From Warburgia ugandensis (taxonomy: Eukaryota > Streptophyta > Magnoliopsida > Canellales > Canellaceae), in assembly GCA_035236585.1 (NCBI GenBank), contig CP141127.1, positions 44,344,001 through 44,408,000 of the forward strand: a DNA stretch of 64,000 bases, in the 5' to 3' direction. Numbering within the stretch: position 1 is the stretch's first letter; every line of letters starts with the position of its first letter. The position numbers and the translations under genes are program-made. This document shows positions 19,770 to 34,605 of the stretch, one piece after another. The notes beneath the pieces were generated by a model. The model was not told the origin of the DNA, did no database searches, and saw only the letters and a program-made list of their open reading frames with translations.

Positions 19770-22470
19770 TGTAATGACTCCAATTTTGTAACATTAAAAT
19801 CCCAAGATAGCAATGAAAAGTTCACTTTTTAGAAATAAGGGTATTTTGGTCATTTCACTATTCACCTTGCTGAACCCAGAAATTTGGTCTTGAAAATGGC
19901 ACCATTAGGTGCGTCTCAGAAAAAGGAATCCAACAAGACCAAAATCACCTAAAACGGAGTTAAAATGCGCAAGTTATGGCCCTTCGAAGTTCACGGGCAA
20001 AAATGTAATTTTTACAAAAAACGGATTTAGCCTACAAAACACAGGGGCCTATTTTGATACGGGCACCCTTCATCTTCAACCTCTTAGAGGGTTCTAGAAC
20101 GGTGATGATTGGAGGAAAAATCACTGCCATTCTAAAGGTTTCTCCACCGCCATTCTAGAGGTTTCTCCACCGCCATTCAAAGGCGGTGAGAGCCCCCTCC
20201 AGAACCCTCTTATAGCTCTATAAATAGAGCTCTTGGGCGCCTCTAGTGGCAGCCCAAAAGCTTGAAGAAAACTCATTGTGGAGGAGCAACCTAGAGGGGA
20301 AACGAGGAGAAAAACCCAGCAACGAGCCAGGTATGCCCAAGATCCCTCAAAACCCATCTTCACAGTAGTTCTAAGATCAATTTCCCTAGGTTTTTGCATG
20401 AAAAACCATACAAAATGGAGCCCTAAGGAGTCACCAAGGACCCAGGGACATTCCTTGGGCTGCACTGGTTCGATAAAGTCAAACCAAGGTGTCCTAAGGA
20501 CACCCCGGTCCCCCAGACGACGAAACGTTCCAGCCGGAACGTGATGCGTCGATCGCGTCTGAGAAAAACCAACGGGTGCGTCCGGGGACGCGCCCGCAAA
20601 AGAAATAGATGGGCAGAAAAATCCGGTGCGTCTGCAGACGACCCCATTGAGGAGCACGCCGCAGACGCGCAGCGTGCTAGCAAGCCAAGATTTTTTCGTT
20701 TCTTTAGAAAAGGCGGGCGCATGCCACTGACACGTAGCGCCTTAGCATTCCGTGTTTTCACTCTTAAGACCCTTATGTATGTGTGACACTAAAACGCTTA
20801 TAACTTGAGATCTAGAGCTCCGATTGAGGCGTCGCAAAAGGCGTTGTGTCCGTGTCGACGATGCAGACACATCCAAACTATAAAATCCTAGATCAAGGCC
20901 CAATCAAAGGTGGGCATGACCCTTAGAATAGGTTGGTGGCGCATGGCCGCTAGACCTTTGGAAAACTGAGGATACCAAGGCACACTTAGGACTTTAGGAC
21001 ACCCATAGGCACAGGGATGGACCCCTAATGCCTAAGTAATAAGACCAACCACTCTAAAACCCATAAAAGATAGGCTAAACTAACCTCGATTCCCCAAACC
21101 ATGTTCAGGAGCGTACAAGGACAAAGCGGTTCCCGCGACCTAGCCAGGTAGGTACTCTATCACTACTAGATTCTTTTAAAAGAACTATTATTGTTTGAGA
21201 ATACATGTTTTAAGTATATGACTTGTTTAGCATGACTTAATTCAGCATACATGTGATAAATGCTTTATGCATAGACATGTTTTGTAAATAATTGCATATA
21301 CATTATGCATAGATATGTTTTGCAAACTATTGCATATATTGCATGATTTGTGAGCATTAAGTTCTTGCAAAAATTGTATGTCCTTGAGGGTTACCAAAAG
21401 ACGCTGGAGTGCCGAGGGCCAGACAGTTGTGAGGGACCCAAAGAGGACAGGTTTTGAAAAAGAGATTTTTTGCTTGTTTGATCTTATGTGATTTGGGCTA
21501 GTAAGCTCGTGGGTGCTATGCTGAGGGGTCTGGGTTGGCCACCCAGCCTCTACCACTATTAGGTGGATGGGTACCACGCCAAAAAAGAGGCAACGTCCCT
21601 ACGTCGACTGCATGTGGTACAGGGGGCTACCACTGGTGTCACGGCACTGGGTCGACGTGTCATAGGCCCTGTGGAAGCTATGACCGAGTGTCCTCAGGTA
21701 CCCGGGGACCACACGGCGAGTAGGTCGTGGGCATAATTGGACCCTATGGTTTATGGACTTATTTGCATTGCATATGACATGATATGAGGTTGGTCGACCA
21801 TACCATACTAGAGATCCATGAGTTGGATTCAATAAAGCATCTTATGCATATCATAATGTTATGATATATATGTATATGATACTTTTGATTTTGGATTATA
21901 TGATCCTTTAAGTCGTTAGTATTTCAATTTGACAATGGATTTTTATATCGATTATTGAACTTGAGTATTCAGACATGCACATGTTTTGGAAAGAACATAT
22001 GATTTTAAAACATCGCATGCGTTATAAAACTAGAAATGATAGACTCTTACTGAATATAGTATATACTCACCCTATCCTTAACATTTTTCAGGATAGTTTC
22101 ACTTACAAATAGGAGACGCCTCAGAAGATATTAGTGCTACGAGCAAGTGAATAAACAAAGGAGACAACTATACATGTGAGTAAACTCTCTACCCTTTGGA
22201 CATGTATTTGTATTAATTTATAGTTGGGCAGTGTTTTGTGACTAAAAAGACCTGGAGGAAAACATTTATGGTTTCTAAAGTTTTTTCAAAAATTACTTTG
22301 GTTGTTGTGAAAGCAAATGACACTCGGGGTTTTCAAAATGAGTTTAAAACTAAAAGGTTTTCTGCTGCATTGCATGGTTTTTATAAAATGGTTTTCAAAT
22401 AGGGATGCATCCCGCCTTAGGAAATTAGATATTGCATTTAAAAATGCATGGAAAAACCTAGGTCGTCACA
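19770..22470 (+). repeat. LTR E, family 1, full length
   Basis: 2701 bp, TGTAATGACTCC to GGTCGTCACA. TATA box at 20219-20226. The U3 is longer than in C because a phrase (GAGGTTTCTCCACCGCC) upstream of the TATA box is duplicated. The GC-rich block is at about 20440-20660 and the shared motif block at 21509-21550. It shares with LTR A the extra T in ATCGATTATTGAAC, CCTCTTAGAG in U3, ACAAATAGGAGA near the 3' part and a longer T-run at about 22282. It is preceded by a polypurine tract, so it is a 3' LTR. Its right edge is fused to a fragment of LTR family 2 with no visible target duplication. Confidence 0.92.
20219..20226 (+). promoter_or_regulatory. TATA box of LTR E
   Basis: TATAAATA in the context conserved with LTRs A and C. 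Confidence 0.75.
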
Positions 22471-22473
22471 ATT

Positions 22474-22899
22474 AGATACAGAGAAGGAGAGTTAGGAGCT
22501 CAAGACTGAAGAAGATTTGGGAGAATATTCATCAAGGTATGCCCCTTGAAGACATGTATTTTTATTTGAGAACATCGTATTGTATTGAGAGTTTTTATTG
22601 TATGGTGAGCTTGAAATTTGGATTATGTAATTTGCACAAGTATTGTAATGATACCCGTGCTGTACTGTGAACCATTGGATGGATTTTAGAATTTAATAAA
22701 AGTATATTCCTTAAATGGAATTTTATCTTATTGAAAAATTCTACTTATATTATCTATGAAGTGATGACTTGAGTTTTTCAAAACAAGTTCTAAAGAAAAG
22801 AATTTTCGCTGCTTTGTTTTGCGAAATTTTTTTACTACTAAAGGCCTTGGCTTTCAAAAATGTATTACAAAATGTGCTACAAAAACCCAAGTCGTCACA
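22474..22899 (+). repeat. 3' end fragment of LTR family 2
   Basis: Starts at AGATACAGAGAAGGAGAG and matches about 53296-53693 and 62425-62822 (plus) and about 32430-32850 (minus). It ends with CCCAAGTCGTCACA. Only the last ~425 bp of a multi-kilobase LTR are present, directly joined to the end of LTR E. Confidence 0.88.
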
Positions 22900-25199
22900 C
22901 CTATAGTGTGCCCTAGTTGGAAAAGGTGTTTTATCAAAAATATCCCCAACCAATCCACTAAGAGATAGAGGGTTTAGATCATCAGAAAGTACCCAAATTG
23001 ATCATAGAAGACACTACACATCCAAAACCATATAGAGGGTGGAATCACCCAACACATTCGTATGTGTGGCCAGTGTGGCGGTTGCCATATGTGGGCGCAC
23101 ATCGACACGTGTCTGTTTACTAGTTAATAGAGAGATAATTGAAAGGAGAGGTAGGTAAGAGGTGCCACATGAGAAAGTGGACACGGAACACAGGCAGCCA
23201 CTGAATTTCAAATTGAACATACAGTAGGTCTAAAGGCCCATACGCAAGACCTATCCATGTCTAAGCCCACTAAATTCCAGAGAATCAGACTCAAGCCCAG
23301 GTTAATGCCATATACAATTCCAAGCACCCAGCCTTCCAAGGCAATGCATTCACAACTAATGGATGTGCACTAAGCCTGAGCAAAAGTGCGACATCTAACA
23401 CCTAACCGTAGGGCTTGATCAACTACCAATTACGAGGATTTAGCCGATTCTTAGTAATCCTTTTCCAATCGACCTAAGTCTAGCCAAGCCATTAACGTTG
23501 CGTTAAATTTTTTAATGGTATGAAAATGCATTTGATAAAAGATAAAGATCTTAGCCTCTTCCTCCTATGTAACTGACAAACATTTGAGGGGATAAGTAGT
23601 TACTATTACAATAGTGCTAAACCAGAGCGCTCAAGATTACGGGTGTGCGTATTAGTCCGGTCTGGTTCGGTTTCAGGATTCAAAGTGGACTGGACCAAAT
23701 TTTTTCACTCTCCTGCCATACGAACCGAGACTGGATTGGACTGACATGTGCCGGGTGAAGACCGACCAAACTCGATCCGGACCAAAACCAGCTCTACTAG
23801 TTCCAGGCATACATGCTGTTAGAGGGTTATGCTCATGAATTTCAATCCTAGAAGGGCCATCTGAGCACCGGATCGACTCTGATCTAGCTGCGCACGCTGC
23901 CGCTGTAGTGCACGAGCTGCCAATGCTCCATCCGTCACTACTGATGAGTCAAGCGTCTGCGACGAGGGACCATGGCTCCACGAAAACCTCTAACTTTTTA
24001 ACTCGCGTGAGAATTGCTTTGCCCTTGCTACTACTTCTGGCTTCAACTCCTATGGAAATTGCCAAATTCGATGCGAAGAGCACCACCTCATCGACAGTGA
24101 TCTCCATGTTGAAGCATGCGCAGAATTGCCATAGCTCTAATCTTGATTTAGATCAGCAAGAGAGGGAGGCTTGACGCTTCGGAAAACCACGATGTCATCG
24201 TCGTGGTCCCATCCAACGGATATGTGACAGGTATGATTCCCTGAATTTGTCCCTGGATTTTATTGCACAAAAAAGGGCCTTTTTTCTGCTACAAAACCTG
24301 ACAAGAACACACTCGCTCTCTCTCTCTCTCTCTCTCTCTCTGATGCACAGAAAAAGCATCTCAATTTCCTATCTTAAAAATGTACCCATCTTCATCACTA
24401 CTATAAATCTCAATGCTTTGTCTCCACATAATCATATTCATGATCTTAACATGTATAACATGAAATAGAACCCACATTTTACAGTTTCTCCCATCCCATC
24501 ACTTCGATCTACAGACTCCCAATACAAAATTAAACAACCAATATGCGACAAAGAGAAAGAAGAGAACGCAGAAACAGAAAATATTAGTTTCTTCAATCTA
24601 TAACACGAAAACTTCAAGCCAATAGAAACCCCTCTTTCTCATGGGATTCTTCCACTTCTGATCCGTGAACATCATTCTCCCCACAATCATAAACGGATTC
24701 CACAAAACCAAGCTGATTTTTAAGATACCTCTACTAAAGTCGACATTCAAAGGAGTCGCGGCCTTCTTCACATTGCCTCTATCTATCTCTGACCAGATTT
24801 CTAACTGCATTTTGCAGCAGGAAAATAATTTTTTGCTGCAAAATCTACTAAGAAAGGTTTCAAGTCCTTTACTCCTATAAAATCCAGCAAGGAAGTGAGA
24901 AAGAGGAAAAGAGGGTTCTGTATCTGTCACGCATTACTATGTTGTTGCTCTTCGAAACCCTACTCACCGGCAACAGAGCTACAGGCTGAATCTAACGGCT
25001 GGGAAACCTAGGCCAAGTCAAATCTGGTGCAAAAAACAATTCAATATAACGAAGAGTCAAAGAGAGAGGTAGTGGTGCATTAAATCCCTCCTACCTATCT
25101 CTTGACGACACATTTTTTTCGTTTCCCGCTCGCCTGTACAGCTTGTTATTCCTATGGCACTTTTAAAAATAGATTTTCATCAAATTCTTCCAAACTGGT
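22900..25199. other. Unassigned DNA, no recognised gene
   Basis: No convincing coding region. At about 23643 a phrase GGGTGTGCG followed by repeated CCGGTCTGGTTCGGTTT-like words resembles ends of dispersed plant DNA elements; a similar inverted phrase lies at about 29570-29650. A 110-codon minus-strand frame (24930-24598) and an 88-codon plus frame (23908-24174) have no family features I recognise. A (CT)n tract lies at 24316-24341. Confidence 0.5.
24316..24341 (+). repeat. (CT)13 microsatellite
   Basis: Uninterrupted CT dinucleotides. Confidence 0.95.
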
Positions 25200-26559
25200 T
25201 AGGATCAATCTTTAATTTCTTTTAAACAGTTAAAAAATACTAATTGATACTAAATAGATACAAAACTGCTTCTTAAGCCAGGATGCATAAAGCAAAACCC
25301 ATCAATATTAAAATAATAATTAAGTCATAAAACCAACAGAATTAATCGATTACAACCCCAACCTACTCGGTTTTATTCCAAATCCAAAGTATTATAATGT
25401 CAAATTAGCAACAGTACCTTTGATATTGAAACTTAAATAAAAGAAATAAATCCTAATTCTCCGTACTTTGATAATTCAAATCTTCTAGGTTCGCAGCACT
25501 CCAAGTCCAAAGCTACTCTTCCTACACTTGACTCGTATGGGGGTTGGTGAGTAATTTGAATTAGTCCATAGGAAATACAAAACTAGCCAAAACAGTAAAG
25601 TCTACAATGTACATTTTGAAAACTTCGTATGCTTGATAGTTATTAAATAAGTTACAGTCAAATAGTGGCATATCAATCACATCCACATATCCATTCAAAC
25701 ATATCAATCCATGATCAATAGCATAAGTAGTCTTATCATATTCACACATATCAATTATCTATCTAACTTAAATAGATCAATAATTCAGATAAACCAAATA
25801 CTCATTTTGTTTCAATTATCTATGTCAAATCAATTGTCTACGAAGGGTTTAATCAAACATCTATTGATTAACTTGTCGTTCAATCATTGTAATCAAATAA
25901 AGTTGGTCAGATGTTGAGTGACATTTAATATCTCGTCACAAGTTATAGGTCAATATTTTGAGAACAACCGACATGTTAGCCCATGTCAAACAGAACAGAA
26001 GGTACGGTATGCACACAGTGAAACTCCAAGTTCCTAACTATGCTCATCAATGAGTACCACACCGACTACATTGTCTACATGGGAGAGGCAAATCAATGCT
26101 ATCCAAGAGTAGTCCTCACATATGACATTACTCTCGTCAAATTTGTCTATCATAGACCTACTACTATTTTAGATGTTAGTGGCCGATCGAACTTCCTAGC
26201 ATAGCAACTAGTGGAATAATCCACATTTGTTTTACTAAACCATAGCCCACTTATTGTGTTGCTTAATTTTGAAATACCCAAGTTTTCCAAAACCAACTCA
26301 TTGAGTCGTTTGATTTTCAAAATTTGTAGTTCTTCTATCTCATTTTCAATTTGGTGTTTACATATAATCATAGACATTAAGCTTCTTCTGAGTTTAAATT
26401 ACAACATCATAAAAGATCATTTTCTAACATTATTCACAATCAAATGTGATGATACTAATCATATAACAAAAGCATTATCATAAACATAACCTCTTGGTTC
26501 AATTGAAATAAAATGCATTAAGCAATATGTTTCATTTCTCTACAAAATCAAATTGTAAG

Positions 26560-26581
26560 CATACATACATACATACATACA

Positions 26582-26633
<52 letters not shown>
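26560..26633 (+). repeat. (CATA)n then (AT)n microsatellite
   Basis: About twelve CATA units followed by about twelve AT units, a compound tract inside LTR family 3. Confidence 0.95.
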
Positions 26634-28460
26634 AAGCAAAAGTACATTCTTTAAACAAGTAAGCATCCATATTCATCAATAATAATTTTTGTAACTTTTT
26701 ATAAGATAACAATTTTATAATGTCATACAATCATCTAACTATTGGGGTATAGATCCTATGGTATCATACACTTGAGTACATTATGTAATGTGGCTGTCAT
26801 GGCAATACTATAAAAGATACATGCTCATTATATAGTAACTTAAAATCCATGTCATCCATAAACGAAGTATTCATAGTCTCAAGGTTTCGGTTCTTGTACA
26901 TACATAAGCTAACCAATTATCAAGTTGCTTATGTTAAGCAGTAAATCATTCCATCAAATGTTTTGCATCTTTTAAGAACTACCTTTGTTTAAGGTATACA
27001 AATGTATCATTTCATTCTTCGATGTCTTTTTCCATAGAACATAACTATATTCTATACATGGATCTCATATATTTTTGTACATAGTTCTTGATACAATTCC
27101 ATATTTTTTCATCTTCCTGGAGGCCTCTAGAATAACTTTTTGGTCAAATAACAAAACAGGTGAAGCAGGTTCAATAACAACCAATCTCTTTATGATAAAC
27201 AGATCCATTTTGCAACTTCGTTATTATGGTTAGTTCCTACAAAGGATTGGACTAATGAAGTATACAATTGTTTAATTCATAAACAAATGTGTCATGTTTT
27301 CTTTTGATAAGAAGCCATACATGGTTTACATTTTTACTACTTTTTATGTAGTGTAGTGTCAATTACATGCATTTGGAGTCTTATAACATGTTGCTAAGTT
27401 TTCAAATATACACGTAGCACTCTTAGTTATATTAAAATCCAATGCGACTATGCTCTTAGAAGAACATCCATTGCATTATGTACGTAGGCAAGTTGGATAC
27501 TAAGTGTAAAATGTGTCCAACTTTTAATCCATAAATTGTCAACTTTAGGTACTGATTTACCTTTGATTGAAGTAATACATAGTGAAAAAAATCAGAATTT
27601 AGTACAGCCTTTTAGGCCCTTCTACCATCTTGTAAGAACCTGGCTTTATGTTACTGTTTTTCATATTTGGGTTTTCCATACACATATGTTACTGTTTTTA
27701 GAAGATAATTCCCTAAACTAATATATTTTATGTCATGCTTATAAAAATATAAAATATCTGACTTAGTAGATCCCAATATCCATCGTTCTTTGTCTTGAAA
27801 CTATACCAAATTCCAGAAAGGTACACTTTTCTTCAAATCTTATATATGTTAAAGCTTAATAAACCAAATTTCATTTAAACTTTTACTATGATCTTATTTA
27901 CAAGCTTATGAGGTATATTTTTACATGTATGAAAGTTTCAGGCAAGATCCACTTTGTCATATTAAGTATTAAGCATGAAATGCAAGACTGTCCAAAAATT
28001 CTAGTATACATGATTTTTACATCTACTTGCTTCAAGTGAGAAAGTACACCTTTTCAAATAAATTTTTTTAGAAGCTATGCATATTACTATCATATGCATG
28101 AAAGATTCAAGAATTTGAAGTTTACATGATTGAAAAATCCAGCAAGAACAGGTCCTGCCATCATGAACAACAACCATGAAATCTTGTACTGCTTGTCAAA
28201 ATTCCAATGCTAACATGTCGTTATTTCATATGCAAAACGAATTGGATTTTGGATTATTTTGTCCTAATTTCCATAATAAAAGAATATTGCTCCCATATTC
28301 ATCAAAACCATAGGAATAGTAATATACATGATTAAAATTTCCAGTAAGATAACATCTTACTATACTAATAATTAGCATGGAATCTAGGACTGCTTGTCCA
28401 AAATTCCAGCAGTATATGGTCTATTGCACAAATCATACAAATGTACAGAATATTGGAATG

Positions 28461-28464
<4 letters not shown>

Positions 28465-28537
<73 letters not shown>
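28465..28537 (+). repeat. (AC)36 microsatellite
   Basis: Uninterrupted AC dinucleotides, about 73 bp, inside LTR family 3. Confidence 0.95.
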
Positions 28538-28539
<2 letters not shown>

Positions 28540-29135
28540 ATCCTCCTAGTATCCAATCAACTTACACCATTTCACGACTAGAACTTCTATCATGTATTAG
28601 ATCATGGCCTCAACATGTGTAAAGCATATAATACAATGGATTTTATGAATAAAATTTTCCAAAATAAAACATAATTTTAATTCTGAAGATGGAACATGAA
28701 ATCATATAACTATATGATAAAATTTATCTAATGAATTCATGCATCCAATTAAAACACGTAAACATGTTTAACTAAATCATATACCCATACAATTCTTTTT
28801 TCATATACACATGAAACTATTCTCTTAGTATAAAAAATAACAAAATTTATCATGCTCAGCATCTTCCAAACCAAACAATAAAAAACCAATAGGTAAAACA
28901 TCAGATTTTTGTTTTCAAAGAAGAAAACACATGATCTAGTTCTGCATCCCCTAACTCAAAATGCAATTTCCTTTAATCCAATCCTTCTACATTAAGTTGA
29001 TATGAGGAAAAACTCTAAATCTAAACTTTTCCTCCTATCCCTTCTTCCTCTTTCTCTCTTCTCCTTCTTTTCTCTTTTCTTTCATCTCTTTTCCTTTCTT
29101 TTCTCGCATGGAAATGAAAAATGACCTTTCACTCT

Positions 29136-29156
29136 CCCTCTCCCTCTCCCTCTCCC
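29136..29156 (-). promoter_or_regulatory. G-quadruplex motif beside LTR 3 TATA box
   Basis: On the minus strand four GGG runs are separated by AGA loops (four CCC runs at 29136, 29142, 29148 and 29154 on the plus strand). They lie 5-30 nt downstream of the TATA-like CTATAAGTAG, i.e. at the expected transcription start. Confidence 0.65.
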
Positions 29157-29160
29157 ACGT

Positions 29161-29170
29161 CTACTTATAG
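29161..29170 (-). promoter_or_regulatory. TATA-like box of LTR family 3
   Basis: CTATAAGTAG on the minus strand, about 365 bp inside the LTR 5' end. The distance is similar to the 428 bp in family 1. Confidence 0.5.
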
Positions 29171-29533
29171 ATGGCTTTGAGTGGGAGAGTAATTTGTTCA
29201 CATGCTTCCCACATGGCATCCTTAATATTGCACCTCTTTGATTTTCACATGTGGAAAACACATTTTTTCCACCTTGTAGTTGTTCCTTGAATTGATGTGT
29301 TTTCACCTTGTAGATGTCCCTTGAGTCATCATTCAATTAAGGACATTCATGTGTAAGGTGAATGGTTGCTAGAAAAATTTAAAAACAAAATAAATACTTG
29401 AGGTTCAAATGAAGTCTTGAACTCTTAACCTCAAGCATAATATGTTGTTCTTAAGACCACTAAAGCAACTTGCCTTTGTGTGGTAAGATGTGCAAAAAAA
29501 TATTTATATAGAAGAAAAACTTGAGTCATCACA

Positions 29534-30076
29534 GGTTTGGTTGGGTTGAACTGCTGTACCAAATCAGATTGATATAATGCTCAGGCCGATCAAAAACCCG
29601 ATGGTTTGGTCGGTCTATCAGTTCAATTGGTTTGTTGCACACCCCCACCCAAGATGGACTATATGTTCTTTTCTTTTTTTCTAGAAGTTCTAATTAAGCC
29701 TAATCTACTTTTTTTAACATAGTGAAGGGTTAACAAATTAAACTAACAAGAAGCATATCCTAATTCTAAAGGTACTTGAAATCTGCCCAATAAGGAGAAA
29801 GTGCCACCTTAATCCTTTAACCAAGAATAACGAGGAGAGGCACCATGATGTCTACAACTACTGTGCTAGACAACTTTTGACAAGCCTTAATTTATTTATG
29901 CAAAAGAAATAAATAGTCTTCTCTAACATTTTTCTTGTTGCTCCTTCTAACAAAAGTGAAGAAATCCAAAATAGTTAAGTATGCAAATTACACTTTACAT
30001 CAAACTAATCATTGTTTCTTATGATAAAAAAAAGGGTTCTTCTAAGCCCATAACATCATTTTTAAGGATTTTAATT
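29534..30076. other. Unassigned spacer with GGGTGTGCA-type phrase
   Basis: Right flank of LTR 3. At about 29535-29650, read on the minus strand, a GGGGGTGTGCAACAAACC phrase is followed by GGTT/CGG-rich words typical of dispersed plant non-autonomous DNA elements. Nothing else is recognised up to 30076. Confidence 0.35.
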
Positions 30077-32413
<2,337 letters not shown>

Positions 32414-32426
32414 GGCTCTGATACCA
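32414..32426 (-). promoter_or_regulatory. tRNA-iMet primer-binding site
   Basis: On the minus strand TGGTATCAGAGCC follows three bases after the LTR end GTCGTCATA. This is the complement of the 3' end of plant initiator tRNA-Met, which primes minus-strand DNA synthesis. It shows that the adjacent LTR (32430-39353) is a 5' LTR in minus orientation and that its internal region began towards lower coordinates, where no gag remains. Confidence 0.9.
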
Positions 32427-34585
32427 ACTATGACGACCCGGGTTTTTTGTAACACATTTTGTAATACATTTTTCCAAGGAAGGGTGCCCTTAGTAGTGAA
32501 ATTTTTTCATAAAACAAAGCAGAGAAAATTCTTTTCTTTAGAACTTGTTTTGTAAAACCCAAGTCATCACTTCATACATAACATAAGTAGAATTTTGTAC
32601 AAGATAAAATTTCATTGAAGGAATATAATTTCATTATATTATAGAATCCATCCAACGATTCATAGTACAGCTCGGGTATCAGTACAATACTTGTCCATAT
32701 TATATAATCCAAATTTCAAAGCTCACCATACAATAAAAACTCTCAATACAATACATTGTTCTCAAATAAAAATACATATCTTCAAGGGATTTACCCTGAT
32801 TGATTATTCTTCCAAGTTTTCATGAACTTGAGCTCCTAATTGTCTTTCTCTATATCTGAGATATTGTAAACATTCAAACATTTATAATATCTCAGCAAGC
32901 TATGCTTGGTAAGGGATTCAAGAAGCATAATAATTTGACAGTATAATCCTAATACTTCATAATCCCATTATTCAGACTTATGGATCAATCTCTTTACTTT
33001 GTCATATATGTACATCCTTTCACATACATATTGTATATGTCGTATGGATATATATACAGTCAAAAGCGTGAAAAATAGTTAATATCTCAAACATCATTAG
33101 TCACACTCAGACACACTGAGTTAATCAATCATCCAAACTCTGTTGGAAAAATACTCCCTTATTTGGGCAGTATCAGCATCTCATTATGCCATGCATTATA
33201 ATGCAAAATACTTAAAGGACTACAATATTGCATTATGATCCGTACTAGCGTGCTCATATAACTGCTTTATACTCCATGGATATCAAATGTGAAAAATCAT
33301 CTATGTCATGTCTATATGGGGAGACAAACCGTCACAATAGTGGCCTTCCTATAATTGCCCCACCTGACATTTTGCCTCTCTTTGGGTACAATATTATCAT
33401 ATATATCACATTTTGGAGAGCAAGTGGCCAAATCCTCGTGACCCTCCTAGCATAGCATCCCCAGGCATATGCTTGTTTAAAACAAAAACCACAAGCCTCC
33501 TTACTTGTATATAAAGTATTCTTTTACTTATCAGACATCTTATCTATTTATATTATCATCCTCGTATTTTGGTATTCTTATTTCGAGGATAGGATTTCAC
33601 TTCAAACACAGGGATCATCATTTATAATGAATGATACCCATGTTCATATAAGTTTAGGGATCACCATTCTATATGAATGATTCCCATGTATTGATTTTTA
33701 TACTTATCAGACAATTTGTCTGTTTATCTAGGGCTGGAATACCTTCTAGTTCCTTATTCACTTAGGGTTTTCCTCAATTCTAACTTAACCATTCCATATG
33801 TGTTTTGGTTGGATCATAAGGGTTTTCAGTGGATTTAATACAAGGATTTACATTATACTTGTCAATATTTTCAGACATAAGATCATGTATTCAACATGTA
33901 TTTCTCATGTAGATGAATTCATAAAATCCTCCTACCTTCAAGTAGTGATCTATCTCATTAGATCTTGCATGATCCTGACTGATGTATGTAATCTGTAAAT
34001 CCATACATACTATAAATATTTATACAATACGAATAATCGTATATGTTTTTTTTTTATCATATCTATATTCTTTGTCTAATCTTGTCCTTTGATATAAAGG
34101 GTTAGATCTTATGTCATATCATGATCTATCTTACTTAAATAGTATTTATCCTATTGATCAATAGATTTGACGATTAAAATGATCTTCTAATCTTTCAGAT
34201 CTTAGTATTTTCTACTCTAAGTCTTTGTGTATTCCTTTCTTTGATCTTGATCTTTCATAGATCCTTTGATCAACAATTTATACTTGTTGATAAAGATCAA
34301 GAGCTTAGATTTTCTATCATTTAGTTCTTCTTTGATCTAAGTTCAGTTGTTTAATCATCCCTAAGGAAGATGATCTTGGTTCTTTTCCTTAAATCATATT
34401 TGATTAAGGGTTTGGATTCTCTATCTAGATTTGTCTACAACATACATACATGGATACATAATAAAATACAACATTATGATTCTTATTGTTCTTGATCATT
34501 TAAGATCCTATGGATCTTGTTTGATCATCCTTATATTACTTAAAATTTTTATTAGGGTTATATAATTTCCTAACCTTTTATGCTC

Positions 34586-34605
34586 TTATTATTATTATTA
34601 TTATT
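34586..34605 (+). repeat. (TTA)n microsatellite
   Basis: About seven TTA units within LTR 2. The plus copy has the matching (AAT)n at about 50095-50113. Confidence 0.9.

Larger units (their letters stand above)
25200..29533 (-). repeat. LTR family 3, minus strand
   Basis: Inferred LTR of about 4.3 kb. In minus sense it starts at 29533 with TGTGATGACTCAAG and has a TATA-like CTATAAGTAG at 29161-29170. Downstream it carries the motif block shared with other LTR families (26178-26210; CTAGCATAGCAA on the plus strand) and a GGTGAGTA region near 25540. A phrase near 25275 (CTTAAGCCAGGATGCAT) resembles the 3' end of family 1 (CCTAAGGCGGGATGCAT). The 3' edge cannot be placed precisely; 25.2 kb is an estimate. 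Only one copy is in the window, so the call rests on ends and shared motifs, not on a pair. It carries several microsatellites and no coding region. Confidence 0.6.

Noticed and set aside
24598..24930. 110-codon minus-strand frame in unassigned DNA
   Set aside because: No motif, no start context and no neighbouring exons that I could recognise. Kept only as a note in the unassigned region.
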